Source of the DNA: Ktedonobacterales bacterium
GTDB lineage: Bacteria; Chloroflexota; Ktedonobacteria; Ktedonobacterales; JADMIN01
Direction of reading: 5' to 3'
DNA length: 63,167 nucleotides
Assembly (NCBI GenBank): GCA_015478575.1
Contig: JADMIN010000001.1
Coordinates: forward strand, 1-63,167
Each line of letters starts with the position of its first letter. The stretch's first letter is position 1. The notes beneath the pieces are model-generated. The model was not told where the DNA came from. It searched no databases and worked only from the letters and a program-made list of their open reading frames with translations. The translations under genes were made by a program, and so were the position numbers. This document shows positions 14,149-22,179 of the stretch, one piece after another.

Positions 14149-14936
14149 GCGGCGCTTCCTGTGGGTGCGGTCTGCTTGGGGCGGCGTGGGCGTGGGCGTG
14201 GGGATGGGGATGGGGATGGGGAGGAAGCGCGGCCCCGCACGGGTTTGGCAGCGGCGGGAGGAGTAGCCGTCGCTGTCGCGGGTCCGGTGCTATCGGGCGC
14301 GGGCGCGGGCGCGGGCTCCATGCCCGCCGCCTGCATGATCTGGTCGTCCCGCGCTCTCACCTGCGTGGCATCGCGGGTGGTGGCGGCGATCAGATAGCCG
14401 TCCAGCAGATATTTCTGCACGGCGAATTGCGCGGGCAGCAGGTGATGAATGCCATGCTCCACGGAGCGGTGATGTGTTGAGCAGAGCACCTTGAGGTTCG
14501 CAGGGCTGTCCACGAACTGCATCAGCGTGACGCGGTTGTAGACGCTCGGAAAATCCCGATGCACTTTCAGGGGGTCACAGGCATTGGCGAAGCTGCGCTC
14601 TATCGGCCAGTGGTGTGTCTCCAGCGCCGTCGCCTTCCAGACGTTCACTTGCGGGTCGTGCAACGTGTCCACAGTGACGCCGCACACGTCGCACGGCGCT
14701 TTCTTTTCGTACACCAGAAAGTGGTGCGCGGCGGCATACTCTGGCGTCTCCTCACGGGGAGGATGTGGCGGCGTCTCGGAGATGACCGCCACATCCTCCC
14801 TTGTCTCGTGAACGTGCGCCAGCGTCGGGCTTGGCGCGGCGGTCGGCTTCCTCCTCGTCGTTGGTGCCGTCGTCGTTGGTGTCGTCGTTGGTGCCGTCGT
14901 TGGTGCCGTCGTCGTTGGTGCCGTCGTGCGTGGCAT
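14145..14936 (-). CDS. HNH-type endonuclease-like protein
   Basis: 263 aa. A Thr/Pro-rich N-terminal linker (ACG/ACC repeats) precedes a zinc-and-HNH-like core at residues about 85-185: CDVCGVTVDTL, ALETHHWPIERSFANACD, LKVLCSTHHRSVEHGIHH. The ETHHWPI and STHHRSVEH stretches give the His/Asn metal site. The C-terminus is a Pro/Arg-rich tail. It could be homing or packaging-related, but it is far from the terminase. ATG 14936 follows AGGAGA. Confidence 0.65.
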   Translation of the reverse strand: MPRTTAPTTTAPTTAPTTTPTTTAPTTRRKPTAAPSPTLAHVHETREDVAVISETPPHPPREETPEYAAAHHFLVYEKKAPCDVCGVTVDTLHDPQVNVWKATALETHHWPIERSFANACDPLKVHRDFPSVYNRVTLMQFVDSPANLKVLCSTHHRSVEHGIHHLLPAQFAVQKYLLDGYLIAATTRDATQVRARDDQIMQAAGMEPAPAPAPDSTGPATATATPPAAAKPVRGRASSPSPSPSPRPRPRRPKQTAPTGSAA

Positions 14937-14947
14937 GCGCGCGTCTC

Positions 14948-15265
14948 CTATTGCCCCGGCAGCTTGACGAGCCACGGCACGGGGTCAGCCGGAAGCACGC
15001 CGCCGCCCGCAAACGTGGCTTTGGCGATCAGCACGTATTGCCCCGGCTCGGCACAGTCGGCCGTCGCCCACGCATACTGCGCCTGGCCCAGCGAGCCGTT
15101 GACGACGGTAAAGGTGCCCGCGCCCGCCAGGACCACGCCCGTTGTCACGTTGACGATCAGCAGCGAGAGCGTGGCCCCCGTCAGGTTGACCGGACTGCCG
15201 TTGTCGTACGTCCACGTCGGTGTCCACACGGGCAACGTCTGCCCGACTTGCCACGGTGAAATCAT
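14948..15265 (-). CDS. Ig-like tail/baseplate accessory protein (BppU N-terminal-like)
   Basis: 105 aa of beta strands: WTPTWTYDNGSPVNLTGATL, LLIVNVTTGVVLAGAGTF, GQAQYAWATADCAEPGQYVL. The LTGAT...Y-W---D---G-Y pattern is the Ig-like fold found in phage baseplate upper proteins and fibre-associated proteins. It sits just downstream of the repeat-containing appendage gene at 15275. Confidence 0.6.
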   Translation of the reverse strand: MISPWQVGQTLPVWTPTWTYDNGSPVNLTGATLSLLIVNVTTGVVLAGAGTFTVVNGSLGQAQYAWATADCAEPGQYVLIAKATFAGGGVLPADPVPWLVKLPGQ

Positions 15266-15274
15266 GGGGCGCTC

Positions 15275-16879
15275 CTAAGGCTCCTGGTGAACGGCGAGGT
15301 CGCGGCCGTTGCCATCGCGCACGCGCAGTCGCCCCGTGCCGTCGCGTGTATGCAGCGTCGCTGTCCCATCGCGCACGCGCAGGAGCGTGGAGATCGTCGG
15401 CGTCGTGATGCCAGCGATGAGGGTGGCGCTGAGCGTGTCCGTGTTCGTCTCCACATCGGCGGGTGAGACGACCCACGCCAGCGTGCCGTGCAGGGTATCG
15501 GTGGGCGTATTGCCATCACCGGGCGGTGCCCAGACGAGGGCGCAGAGCAGCGCCTCGGCGGGCGTCACGCCGTCGCCTATGGGGAGCCACGTGAGCGCCG
15601 CTGCCTGTGTGTCCGTGTTGACGGCGGTATCCGGCGTGGACGGCCAGGAATAGACGGCCCGCCCTGTGTCGCTGTTCGCCTCCACGTCAGCCAGCGGTGT
15701 CCACGTGAGCACGCTGCTCACCCAGGCGTCGCTCGTGCTCTGCGCGTCACCCGTTGCGTTCCAGACGAGGTTGCCGTTGAGCGTGGCCGTCCAGGCGTCG
15801 GCATGCTGCTGGCTGTCCGCCGCAGTGACCGTCCAGACCAGCGTATCGCTCGCGGAGCCGTCACTGTTTATCTGCGCATCGGCGGTAACGGCGGGCGTGA
15901 GCGTGTAGGCCGCGCTATCGCGTTGTTGCTGGCTATCGCTCGCACTCCATGAGAGCGCCCCCAGCACCGCCGTCCAGCCGTCCGTATTGGCCTGGCTGTC
16001 GGCTGGTGCCGGTGGTATCCAGACGAGGGTATCCGCACGGGTGTCGGCGTTGCTCTGGCGGTCCACAAACGACGGGGTGAGCGTGATTGTCGCCGCCGCG
16101 CCACCGTCCGTGCTGGCTTGCGTATCAGCGGGCAGCACCGGCACGTAGGCGACGGGGCCAAGCGCGTCGTGCGCTGTTTGCGTATCTGCGAAGGTCGAGG
16201 TCAGTGTCGCCGCCGCCGTGGGGTCGCTGTTGCTCTGGCGGTCGCTCCCGTTCCACGAGAGGCCGCCGCTCCCACTGGCCGCCGCGAACGATGCCTGCAC
16301 GCCGATGTTGTTGGCGCTCAGCGTGCTCGTCATCGTCGGCGAGTAGGTGCCCGTCGCGGTCAGGATCCGGTCCTCCCAGCCGGAGGTGGCGCCATTCTGC
16401 TGCTGGTCACGCAGCGTCATGCTCGCGCCAGCCGCGAGCGTCGCCGTGCCGTCCCAGACGCCGGCCATGATGAGCAGCTCGCTGGCCTGCGTCGTCGTGA
16501 TGCTGAGTGCGCTGGCGCTCGTGCCGTTGCCAAACGTGCCGTTGACCTGGTCCAGCACACTCGCCGTGGCGAGGCCGCTATACTCCGCCACGAAAACGGT
16601 GAACGTGAACGTGTTGCTGGCACGCTGGAAGGTGAACGTGGTCGCGCCGCCGGCGCTGTTGGCGGCATAGGCGATGGCGAGCGTCGTGCCGCTATTGGTG
16701 TTGCCGACGCTCTTCGCCAGGCTCCAGCCGGAGGGCAGGGTGAACGTCTCGGTGGCGGTGGCGTCGCTCTCCAGCACCGCCACGAGCAGGTTGCCCGCCG
16801 TCGTGGCCGCGGGCAGCGTGACCGTCAGCGAGGTCGCGGAGTTGCCGCCCTTGCCGCCCTGCACGAACGTGATGGCCAT
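15275..16879 (-). CDS. Tail appendage protein with tandem DSQ-NTD beta repeats
   Basis: 534 aa. Residues 1-200 look like a lectin/adhesin-type beta domain (AITFVQGGKGGNSATSL, TFTVFVAEYSGLATASVLDQ). Residues about 205-490 hold roughly ten to twelve repeats of 25-35 residues built on aDSQ(N/S)NtD followed by L-W-P (for example ADTQASTDGG, VDRQSNADTRA, ADSQANTDGW, ADVETNTDTL). The C-terminus has shorter RVRDG repeats. Probably a receptor-binding or tail fibre component. Confidence 0.6.
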   Translation of the reverse strand: MAITFVQGGKGGNSATSLTVTLPAATTAGNLLVAVLESDATATETFTLPSGWSLAKSVGNTNSGTTLAIAYAANSAGGATTFTFQRASNTFTFTVFVAEYSGLATASVLDQVNGTFGNGTSASALSITTTQASELLIMAGVWDGTATLAAGASMTLRDQQQNGATSGWEDRILTATGTYSPTMTSTLSANNIGVQASFAAASGSGGLSWNGSDRQSNSDPTAAATLTSTFADTQTAHDALGPVAYVPVLPADTQASTDGGAAATITLTPSFVDRQSNADTRADTLVWIPPAPADSQANTDGWTAVLGALSWSASDSQQQRDSAAYTLTPAVTADAQINSDGSASDTLVWTVTAADSQQHADAWTATLNGNLVWNATGDAQSTSDAWVSSVLTWTPLADVEANSDTGRAVYSWPSTPDTAVNTDTQAAALTWLPIGDGVTPAEALLCALVWAPPGDGNTPTDTLHGTLAWVVSPADVETNTDTLSATLIAGITTPTISTLLRVRDGTATLHTRDGTGRLRVRDGNGRDLAVHQEP

Positions 16880-16920
16880 CGCCCGTCACCGCCTACCGCC
16901 ACCGGCACGCACCGGTTGCC

Positions 16921-16965
16921 GGATGAACTGAGAGGCCCCGGCCTGCTGGCCAGGGGAGTTGTCAC
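16921..16965 (+). repeat. IS200/IS605-type right-end-like hairpin, copy B
   Basis: GGATGAACTGAGAGG, then CCCC-GGCC-TGCT-GGCC-A-GGGG, then AGTTGTCAC. This is the layout I associate with the 3' end (omega-RNA/right end) of IS605-family tnpB elements, but no tnpB or tnpA frame is present. It lies in the gap between genes at 16879 and 17042. Confidence 0.55.
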
Positions 16966-17041
16966 CCACCTACCAGCAGGAGCGCGCCGCTGGCTGGCGG
17001 CAGTGGTTGTGGGGCACGATACGCCGCAACGACCAGCCGCC

Positions 17042-18040
17042 TCATTGCTGATCGGTATAGACCACGTTGACGCCGGTGGAGCCGTTGACGAGCAGCGGGG
17101 AGCGGGTCTGGTGCGCCGCCGTCGTGCCCGCCGCGATGGTGGCGGCGTTGGCGACCCACAGGTCGGTATAGCCGCCTGCGGGTGCGCCCGCGTTGGCCGG
17201 GAAGTTGTACGTCACCTGCACCTGCCGGTTGCCCGCGCCCGCGCCGCTGTACGCGAACGCGCCCGACGTGAGTGCGCCGCTGTCGTAGCCGCTGGTCACA
17301 GACGACGGGTTATCGCTCGTGGTGGGGTTCGGCACGACCCAATCATTGGCGCTGTGCGTCTTGGTGGTGGCGCTGCACACGATGCTGGTGCTGGTGGAGC
17401 CGGAGCCGACCGTTACCGTCTCGGCGTTGGTGGAGCCGTAGCCCAGCGTGATGGACATGCCGTTGGTGAAATTGGTGCCGCCGGAGACGACCGGGATGGC
17501 CGTCACGCCGGTGCTGCTCATCGCCGTCGAGACTTGCGCCGTCTTGGCGTCGGCGGAGAGTTGCAGGTGGTTGAAGGGGATGCCGGTTGGCGACGCGGAG
17601 CCGATGATTTTCTCCATCGTCAACGCCCCATTGTCGGTCAGCACGTTGACGGAGACGAGCCGTTCGAGGATGCCGAGTGGCCGCGCCTCACGCCAGAAGG
17701 CGGCACGGCGGGCACGCTCTGAGACGCCGGCAAAGCGCCGCAGCGTCCACGTCCACACGTCGCCCGCGTCCTCGCGGTCGTAGGCGATCAGGTCATGCGT
17801 CCAGATGCCGGCGTGCGAGCGGGCGTGCGCGCCGTCGTGCGTCTGCACTGCCGCCAGCACATCCGGGTAGTCACGCACGTCAAAGGCGACAAGGTGCTGG
17901 TTGCGATCTACATGAGCGACGCCAGGCAGGGCGTCTACCGCATAGCCGTGCTGATGGAACTGCGGGATCGCCACGACGGTGCGGGCGATAGGCAGCGCGG
18001 TTGGCCCCGCGGCGGGCCGATGGATGACGGACAACGACAT
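17042..18040 (-). CDS. Virion structural/tail appendage protein
   Basis: 332 aa. The N-terminal 130 residues are soluble and charged (HGYAVDALPGVAHVDRNQHL, IWTHDLIAYDREDAGDVWTW). The C-terminal 170 residues are Ser/Thr/Gly-rich beta (VVSGGTNFTNGMSITLGYGS, AYSGAGAGNRQVQVTYNFPA) typical of phage fibres. ATG 18040 has GGAGAAC upstream; the frame is open further but lacks a start with SD. Confidence 0.55.
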   Translation of the reverse strand: MSLSVIHRPAAGPTALPIARTVVAIPQFHQHGYAVDALPGVAHVDRNQHLVAFDVRDYPDVLAAVQTHDGAHARSHAGIWTHDLIAYDREDAGDVWTWTLRRFAGVSERARRAAFWREARPLGILERLVSVNVLTDNGALTMEKIIGSASPTGIPFNHLQLSADAKTAQVSTAMSSTGVTAIPVVSGGTNFTNGMSITLGYGSTNAETVTVGSGSTSTSIVCSATTKTHSANDWVVPNPTTSDNPSSVTSGYDSGALTSGAFAYSGAGAGNRQVQVTYNFPANAGAPAGGYTDLWVANAATIAAGTTAAHQTRSPLLVNGSTGVNVVYTDQQ

Positions 18041-18061
18041 GGTGGGTTCTCCTCCACGAAC

Positions 18062-18117
18062 GGGTGAGGCGACGACGGTGAGGCGACGACGGTGAGGCGA
18101 CGACGGTGAGACGACGA
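18062..18117. repeat. Four tandem 14-bp repeats
   Basis: GGTGAGGCGACGAC repeated at 18062, 18076, 18090 and 18104 (last copy one mismatch), in the leader between genes 18178 and 18040. A slippage-prone repeat or regulator array; function unknown. Confidence 0.6.
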
Positions 18118-18177
18118 CAATGCGACGGCTGTGCGATGCGAGATGCGCGTGAGAGACGTGAGATGTGTGTGTGTGCG

Positions 18178-18675
18178 CTAGCGCGGCAGGTGCGTGATAA
18201 TCACGGCGCTGATGATGCCGACGACGAGGCCAATAGCGGAGTACAGCAGCGCGTAGAGTTGCTGGCGCTGCCACGTGATGGTGCGCTCGTCCTGCTCTTT
18301 GCGGTCATTCGAGACGGCGGCGGCGGCCTCCTTGCCAACGGCGATATTGTCCTTCATCGCCGCCACCACCGTCGCGTTGATCTGCGCTTGCAGCGTGGCT
18401 TGCCGTTCCGCCGCCGCCCGCGTCTCCGCCAGCCGGTACTCCTCCAGCATCGCCAGTCGCGTATCATGGTTGGCCGCCTGTGCCCGCAGGCCGGTATGGA
18501 TTTCCGAGAGTTCGCGGCGCGGCACATACGCGTCTGGCATCGTGTCGCGGAACTGTTCAAACGCGCGGGTAATCGAGGCGATCTGCTGGCCGAGGTCCAC
18601 CTTCACGCTTTCAATCGCGATGAGCAGAGACGACTGGTTCAAGGACGTTTGCTGTTGCTGTTGCTGTTGCGACAT
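18178..18675 (-). CDS. Coiled-coil protein with C-terminal transmembrane anchor
   Basis: 165 aa. Starts MSQQQQQQQTSLN, then long coiled coil (IESVKVDLGQQIASITRAFE, LAMLEEYRLAETRAAAERQA), ending in a single helix LYALLYSAIGLVVGIISAVI and HLPR. This topology resembles small phage tail-anchored proteins, such as Mu-type i-spanin/Rz-like or DUF-type lysis accessories. ATG 18675 is chosen over 18756 because the upstream part is low complexity. Confidence 0.5.
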   Translation of the reverse strand: MSQQQQQQQTSLNQSSLLIAIESVKVDLGQQIASITRAFEQFRDTMPDAYVPRRELSEIHTGLRAQAANHDTRLAMLEEYRLAETRAAAERQATLQAQINATVVAAMKDNIAVGKEAAAAVSNDRKEQDERTITWQRQQLYALLYSAIGLVVGIISAVIITHLPR

Positions 18676-18764
18676 GCTGGCACGGTTCCCTCTGTCGTGT
18701 CGGCGTGGCGGCGAAATAGACGCAGGAGTTGACGTTGATGTTGATGGTGGCGACATAGGCGCGC

Positions 18765-19103
18765 TTATCCTTCCGGCTGCTCTGGCGGCTCAGGCTCAGG
18801 CTGCGGTGTGGGTGTGGGTGCAACGGCGTTGTGCGCGTCTTGCCGCACCAGTTGCAGGTGGTCAATATCGAGCTGCCACGCCTCGCCGCGCAGGGGATGG
18901 ATGCGTGGGTACTGCGACGCCAGCCAGAACGTCAGCGCCTCTTGCTCGTGCTGCCACTCCACCCGTGCCAGCATCAGCCGCGCCTGCGCTTCCTCCACCG
19001 CTCGCTGTTTGGCGGCGATGATGCCCATGCGCTGCCGTGCTTCGTCAAGGTGTTCCGGTTTGAAGGGCAGCCGCAGCAGCGGCGCTTTCGCCTTCCTCGC
19101 CAT
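18765..19103 (-). CDS. Hypothetical helical protein with Pro/Glu tail (112 aa)
   Basis: Basic N-terminus (ARKAKAPLLRLPFKPEHLDE), a long helix (AAKQRAVEEAQARLMLARVE), then HPLRGEAWQLDIDHLQLVRQ and a TPTPQPEPEPPEQPEG tail. ATG 19103 has GAGAGGA upstream. Lies between two tail appendage genes; likely a small structural or assembly factor. Confidence 0.5.
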   Translation of the reverse strand: MARKAKAPLLRLPFKPEHLDEARQRMGIIAAKQRAVEEAQARLMLARVEWQHEQEALTFWLASQYPRIHPLRGEAWQLDIDHLQLVRQDAHNAVAPTPTPQPEPEPPEQPEG

Positions 19104-19147
19104 CGTCGTGTTCGTCCTCTCTCCGCTGTATGGAGTGCCATTGGGCA

Positions 19148-20020
19148 TCACCACACCCGCTTGACGCCGCCCGTGCCGTTGGGCACCCAGACGCCCGCCA
19201 CCTGCGCCACGCCGCTGCCGGTGCCGTACCAGACGGCCACGATGCTATGCACCGCGCCGGAGCCGGTCGCGTCGCCGTAGTAGATTTGCCCCGCCGTGAA
19301 ACTGGATGAGGCGCTCCCGGCGGGGTTCGTGACCACAACCGTGCTCGCGCCACCCGCGCCCGATGGCACCGTCGCCGTGATCTGCGTATCCGAGTTGACG
19401 GTGTAGGCCGCATTGATACCGTTGATGGTGACGCCGCTTGCGCCGCTCACGTGCAGGAACGCCGTGCCGGTGATGGTGACGTTCGTTCCGGGGGGCGCGA
19501 CGCTTGGTGAGACGCCGCTGATAGTTGGCGCGGCGAGCGGGTTGTAGTTGAGATAGGCGGCCAGCACACCCATGCCACCGCTAGCGGTGCCGACGGTCGA
19601 GAAGTTGCCATCGGACGTGTTGCCAAAGCGTGTCGCGCCACTGCTCGCGCCCTGCATGGTAATCGCGCCAGAGGATGAGTAGCAGCCAATCCAGATCACC
19701 GTTCCGGCTGGCAGGTACAGGTCGGACGAGATGCCCGCGCCGCCGTTGTTGGCGAGGCTGCCCTGATAGTTCCACGCCGCGCTGGCCGGCAGCGTAAAGG
19801 TGGAGGAGCCGCGTACCAGCCACGTGCCGGGGTTGCCGCCACTATCCTGCCAGACGTAGAGCCGCCCGGCGGGCGTGCCGCCGTCGCCGCCGGTATAGGC
19901 ATTGAGGCCCGTCACGAGGATGCCCGGCGACGGCACCGTGTATGACCCGCCCGCCACGTCGCCCCACGAACCGGAGATGACGTAGGTGAAGCCGGTGGTT
20001 GCGTTGCCGAGTGTTGCCAT
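19148..20020 (-). CDS. Tail appendage protein with IPT/TIG domain
   Basis: 290 aa, beta-rich. Residues 1-160 form a jelly-roll-like region (WGDVAGGSYTVPSPGILVTG, RLYVWQDSGGNPGTWLV). Residues about 165-245 contain an IPT/TIG Ig-like domain (PTISGVSPSVAPPGTNVTIT, ITATVPSGAGGASTVVVTNP). The tail ends VWVPNGTGGVKRVW, similar to exposed fibre tips. Probably host-surface binding. Confidence 0.6.
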   Translation of the reverse strand: MATLGNATTGFTYVISGSWGDVAGGSYTVPSPGILVTGLNAYTGGDGGTPAGRLYVWQDSGGNPGTWLVRGSSTFTLPASAAWNYQGSLANNGGAGISSDLYLPAGTVIWIGCYSSSGAITMQGASSGATRFGNTSDGNFSTVGTASGGMGVLAAYLNYNPLAAPTISGVSPSVAPPGTNVTITGTAFLHVSGASGVTINGINAAYTVNSDTQITATVPSGAGGASTVVVTNPAGSASSSFTAGQIYYGDATGSGAVHSIVAVWYGTGSGVAQVAGVWVPNGTGGVKRVW

Positions 20021-20066
20021 ACAGGGTGTGTCCTACGTCACTATCGTCACTATTCGCCGGTCGTTC

Positions 20067-20096
20067 GTAACATTTCAGGCATACAAGCGTTATAAT
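20067..20096 (+). promoter_or_regulatory. Promoter for plus-strand cargo gene (GTAACA-N18-TATAAT)
   Basis: -10 TATAAT at 20091-20096 is consensus; -35 GTAACA at 20067-20072 has four of six matches. Points against the surrounding leftward structural operon, as expected for an independently transcribed moron. Confidence 0.6.
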
Positions 20097-20154
20097 AGGT
20101 AAGAGATGTTTGTTTGGTGTTGGTGTGTTGGGGGCAGAATGGAGACGTGACGCG

Positions 20155-20907
20155 ATGAAGACGATGCGACAGGTAGTGCGCGTGACGGCGACGCGCCTGC
20201 GGCGTATGGCGGTGCATGCGGGCGGCATGCTGGGACTGGCGGCGTTCGTGGTGGTGTTTGCCATCGTGCTGCTGGCCGCGCCGGGATACCGGACGCAGGC
20301 CAATCACCCGCCAGTGAGTGACGCGGCGGCGCTGGCGACCAGTACCGCGCCCGCCGTCATGCCACACACGAGTGTGGCTCGTGTGGCGGCACAGGTGCGT
20401 GCGCCGCAGCAATCAACCGCGACGGTAGCGCCAGCAGCCGCGCCAACCGTCGCGCCGCAGGTGGTCTACGCGCCACAGACCGGTAGCACACCCGTTCCGA
20501 CCGCGACCGATACGCCGCAACCTGCCCCCACCGCGACGGCGACCGTTGCCCCTTCCCCCGCGCCAACGGCGACCGCGACGGCAACGGCGACCCCCACACC
20601 CGCGCCGACATGGCACACGATGGGCACGTGGAGCGGCAGCACCGGTCAGACGCTCGCGACGATTGCGCTGCAAGGCACCGTGCGGCTGGACTGGACCTGT
20701 GCGCTTGGCGCGCCCAATCCCGCGACGTGGGACTTCCAGTACAGCTTCGCCAACATGCAGGCGGCAGGCATCGTCTCGTGCAACGCCACGCCCACCGGCA
20801 GCCAGATCGTGCAGGACACGACCAATGCGAGTAGCACGGCACTCACCATCATCGAAGATAACGGCACGATGGGGAACTGGACCGTGACGGTCGAGGAACT
20901 GTACTAG
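20155..20907 (+). CDS. Moron-like membrane-anchored extracellular protein
   Basis: 250 aa. Basic start, one transmembrane helix at residues about 20-42 (MLGLAAFVVVFAIVLLAAPG), a long Pro/Ala/Thr linker (residues 60-155, TATATATPTPAP style) and a C-terminal beta domain (TLATIALQGTVRLDWTCALG, ALTIIEDNGTMGNWTVTVEE) with two Cys. Opposite strand to its neighbours and with its own TATAAT promoter. Suggests lysogenic conversion of the host surface, by inference. Confidence 0.65.
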   Translation: MKTMRQVVRVTATRLRRMAVHAGGMLGLAAFVVVFAIVLLAAPGYRTQANHPPVSDAAALATSTAPAVMPHTSVARVAAQVRAPQQSTATVAPAAAPTVAPQVVYAPQTGSTPVPTATDTPQPAPTATATVAPSPAPTATATATATPTPAPTWHTMGTWSGSTGQTLATIALQGTVRLDWTCALGAPNPATWDFQYSFANMQAAGIVSCNATPTGSQIVQDTTNASSTALTIIEDNGTMGNWTVTVEELY

Positions 20908-20915
20908 GCACGAAC

Positions 20916-21431
20916 TCAACTCAGTTGGACGAAGATTTCATTGGCGGCGAGCGCAGACGGCGTACCCGTGCCATAACTGATGATGGTCTGCCCCGCGCTG
21001 TGCGAGCCGGTAACGGCGACCTCACCGCCCGCATCGAAGAAGTGTCCATTCTGGTCAATGTGTGCTGCCGCATTCTTGGTGTAGAAGTATATCCACCCCC
21101 CGGTGGTATTCTGGAGTTGCATGTCTATCGTGCCATTATTGCTGCCGGGATTACCTGCCTTGATAAAGACTCCGAAACCAGCGTCGCCATTTAGTGGCGT
21201 GCCATCAAGGACAAGGCCGCCGACTCCTGTACTTGATGCAAAGTAACCATTGCTATCTACCCAGGAAAGCGCACTACCCACACGACCACCCGCACTAAAT
21301 GAAGTGCTCACGGCCACCGTCGTGAACGCCGGGTTGGCGGCGTTGTTCAACGCCGCTAGGTTAGAATTGACATCAGCCGAGCGGATTTGCGTAGACGGGC
21401 TGAATGTGATTATTACCGCTCCCATGCCCAT
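20916..21431 (-). CDS. Short tail fibre-like protein
   Basis: 171 aa. Begins with a coiled-coil-like start VIITFSPSTQIRSADVNSNL...AALNNA, a pattern common at fibre N-termini, followed by a beta region (LVLDGTPLNGDAGFGVFIKA, SHSAGQTIISYGTGTPSALA). The DNA is less GC-rich than neighbours. Ends 8 bases from the converging cargo gene at 20907. Confidence 0.55.
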   Translation of the reverse strand: MGMGAVIITFSPSTQIRSADVNSNLAALNNAANPAFTTVAVSTSFSAGGRVGSALSWVDSNGYFASSTGVGGLVLDGTPLNGDAGFGVFIKAGNPGSNNGTIDMQLQNTTGGWIYFYTKNAAAHIDQNGHFFDAGGEVAVTGSHSAGQTIISYGTGTPSALAANEIFVQLS

Positions 21432-21437
21432 GCGGTG

Positions 21438-22169
21438 TTACCCTCGCTTCTGCGTACGTGTGCGCTTCTTGGCAGGTTCAGGTGTCGGCTCGACTGGCTC
21501 AGGCGTCGCAGGAACCGGGACGTGCTTGTGCGGCCACAGGCGGTAGTGTTCGCGGGCGGTGAGCGCGGCGCGGAACAGCGGCAGGTGCGTGATGGGATGC
21601 AGGTCGCACAGGTCGCTGGCGTTCATGTAGAGCGTGTGCGGCTCCACGTTGGGATGCCCCGCATGCTTGATGGTGACGGTCAGCAGCATCGCCCCGCCCG
21701 GCTCACGCGTGATTGGGTGGCATTCCTCTGGCCCGACTCGGAAATGCGCGTCTTTGCGCACGGCGTCCACGATGACCTGCCGCACGTTGCCGTTCGCCCC
21801 GAAGTGCTCGCTCAGCGCCTGCGGAAAGATGCGCCCTTCGCTCGTGGACGCGAGGATGAGCGCGTGGGCGGCGGGCGTGACCGTGACCGGCACGCGCCGC
21901 ACCGTCACCTCCTCCAACGTGCACTGCTTGCCAGCGGGCGCTCCCCACACTCGTTGCATCGCACTCTGCCGGGGCACCAGCCCGCGCTCCTGCGCCGAGC
22001 GCACGGCGTCCCGGTGGCGCGTGCGCTCGGCACGTTGCTGCGCGGGCGTGAGGGGCGCGGGCGTGAGGGGCGCGGGCGTGAGGGGCGCGGGCGTGAGGGG
22101 CGCGGGCACGCCCGGTTCAAGGGACGTATCAGACGACGACGCGAACGACGACGCGAACGACGACGACAT
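21438..22169 (-). CDS. Hypothetical structural-region protein with PAPLT repeats
   Basis: 243 aa. N-terminal Ser/Ala stretch, then four PAPLT repeats from a 15-bp tandem repeat at about 22042-22105, a basic helix (QQRAERTRHRDAVRSAQERG), then a globular domain (VRRVPVTVTPAAHALILAST, MLLTVTIKHAGHPNVEPHTL). A Pro/Lys-rich tail follows. ATG 22169 has GAGGTGG just upstream. No family recognised. Confidence 0.5.
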   Translation of the reverse strand: MSSSFASSFASSSDTSLEPGVPAPLTPAPLTPAPLTPAPLTPAQQRAERTRHRDAVRSAQERGLVPRQSAMQRVWGAPAGKQCTLEEVTVRRVPVTVTPAAHALILASTSEGRIFPQALSEHFGANGNVRQVIVDAVRKDAHFRVGPEECHPITREPGGAMLLTVTIKHAGHPNVEPHTLYMNASDLCDLHPITHLPLFRAALTAREHYRLWPHKHVPVPATPEPVEPTPEPAKKRTRTQKRG

Positions 22170-22179
22170 GGCGACCACC

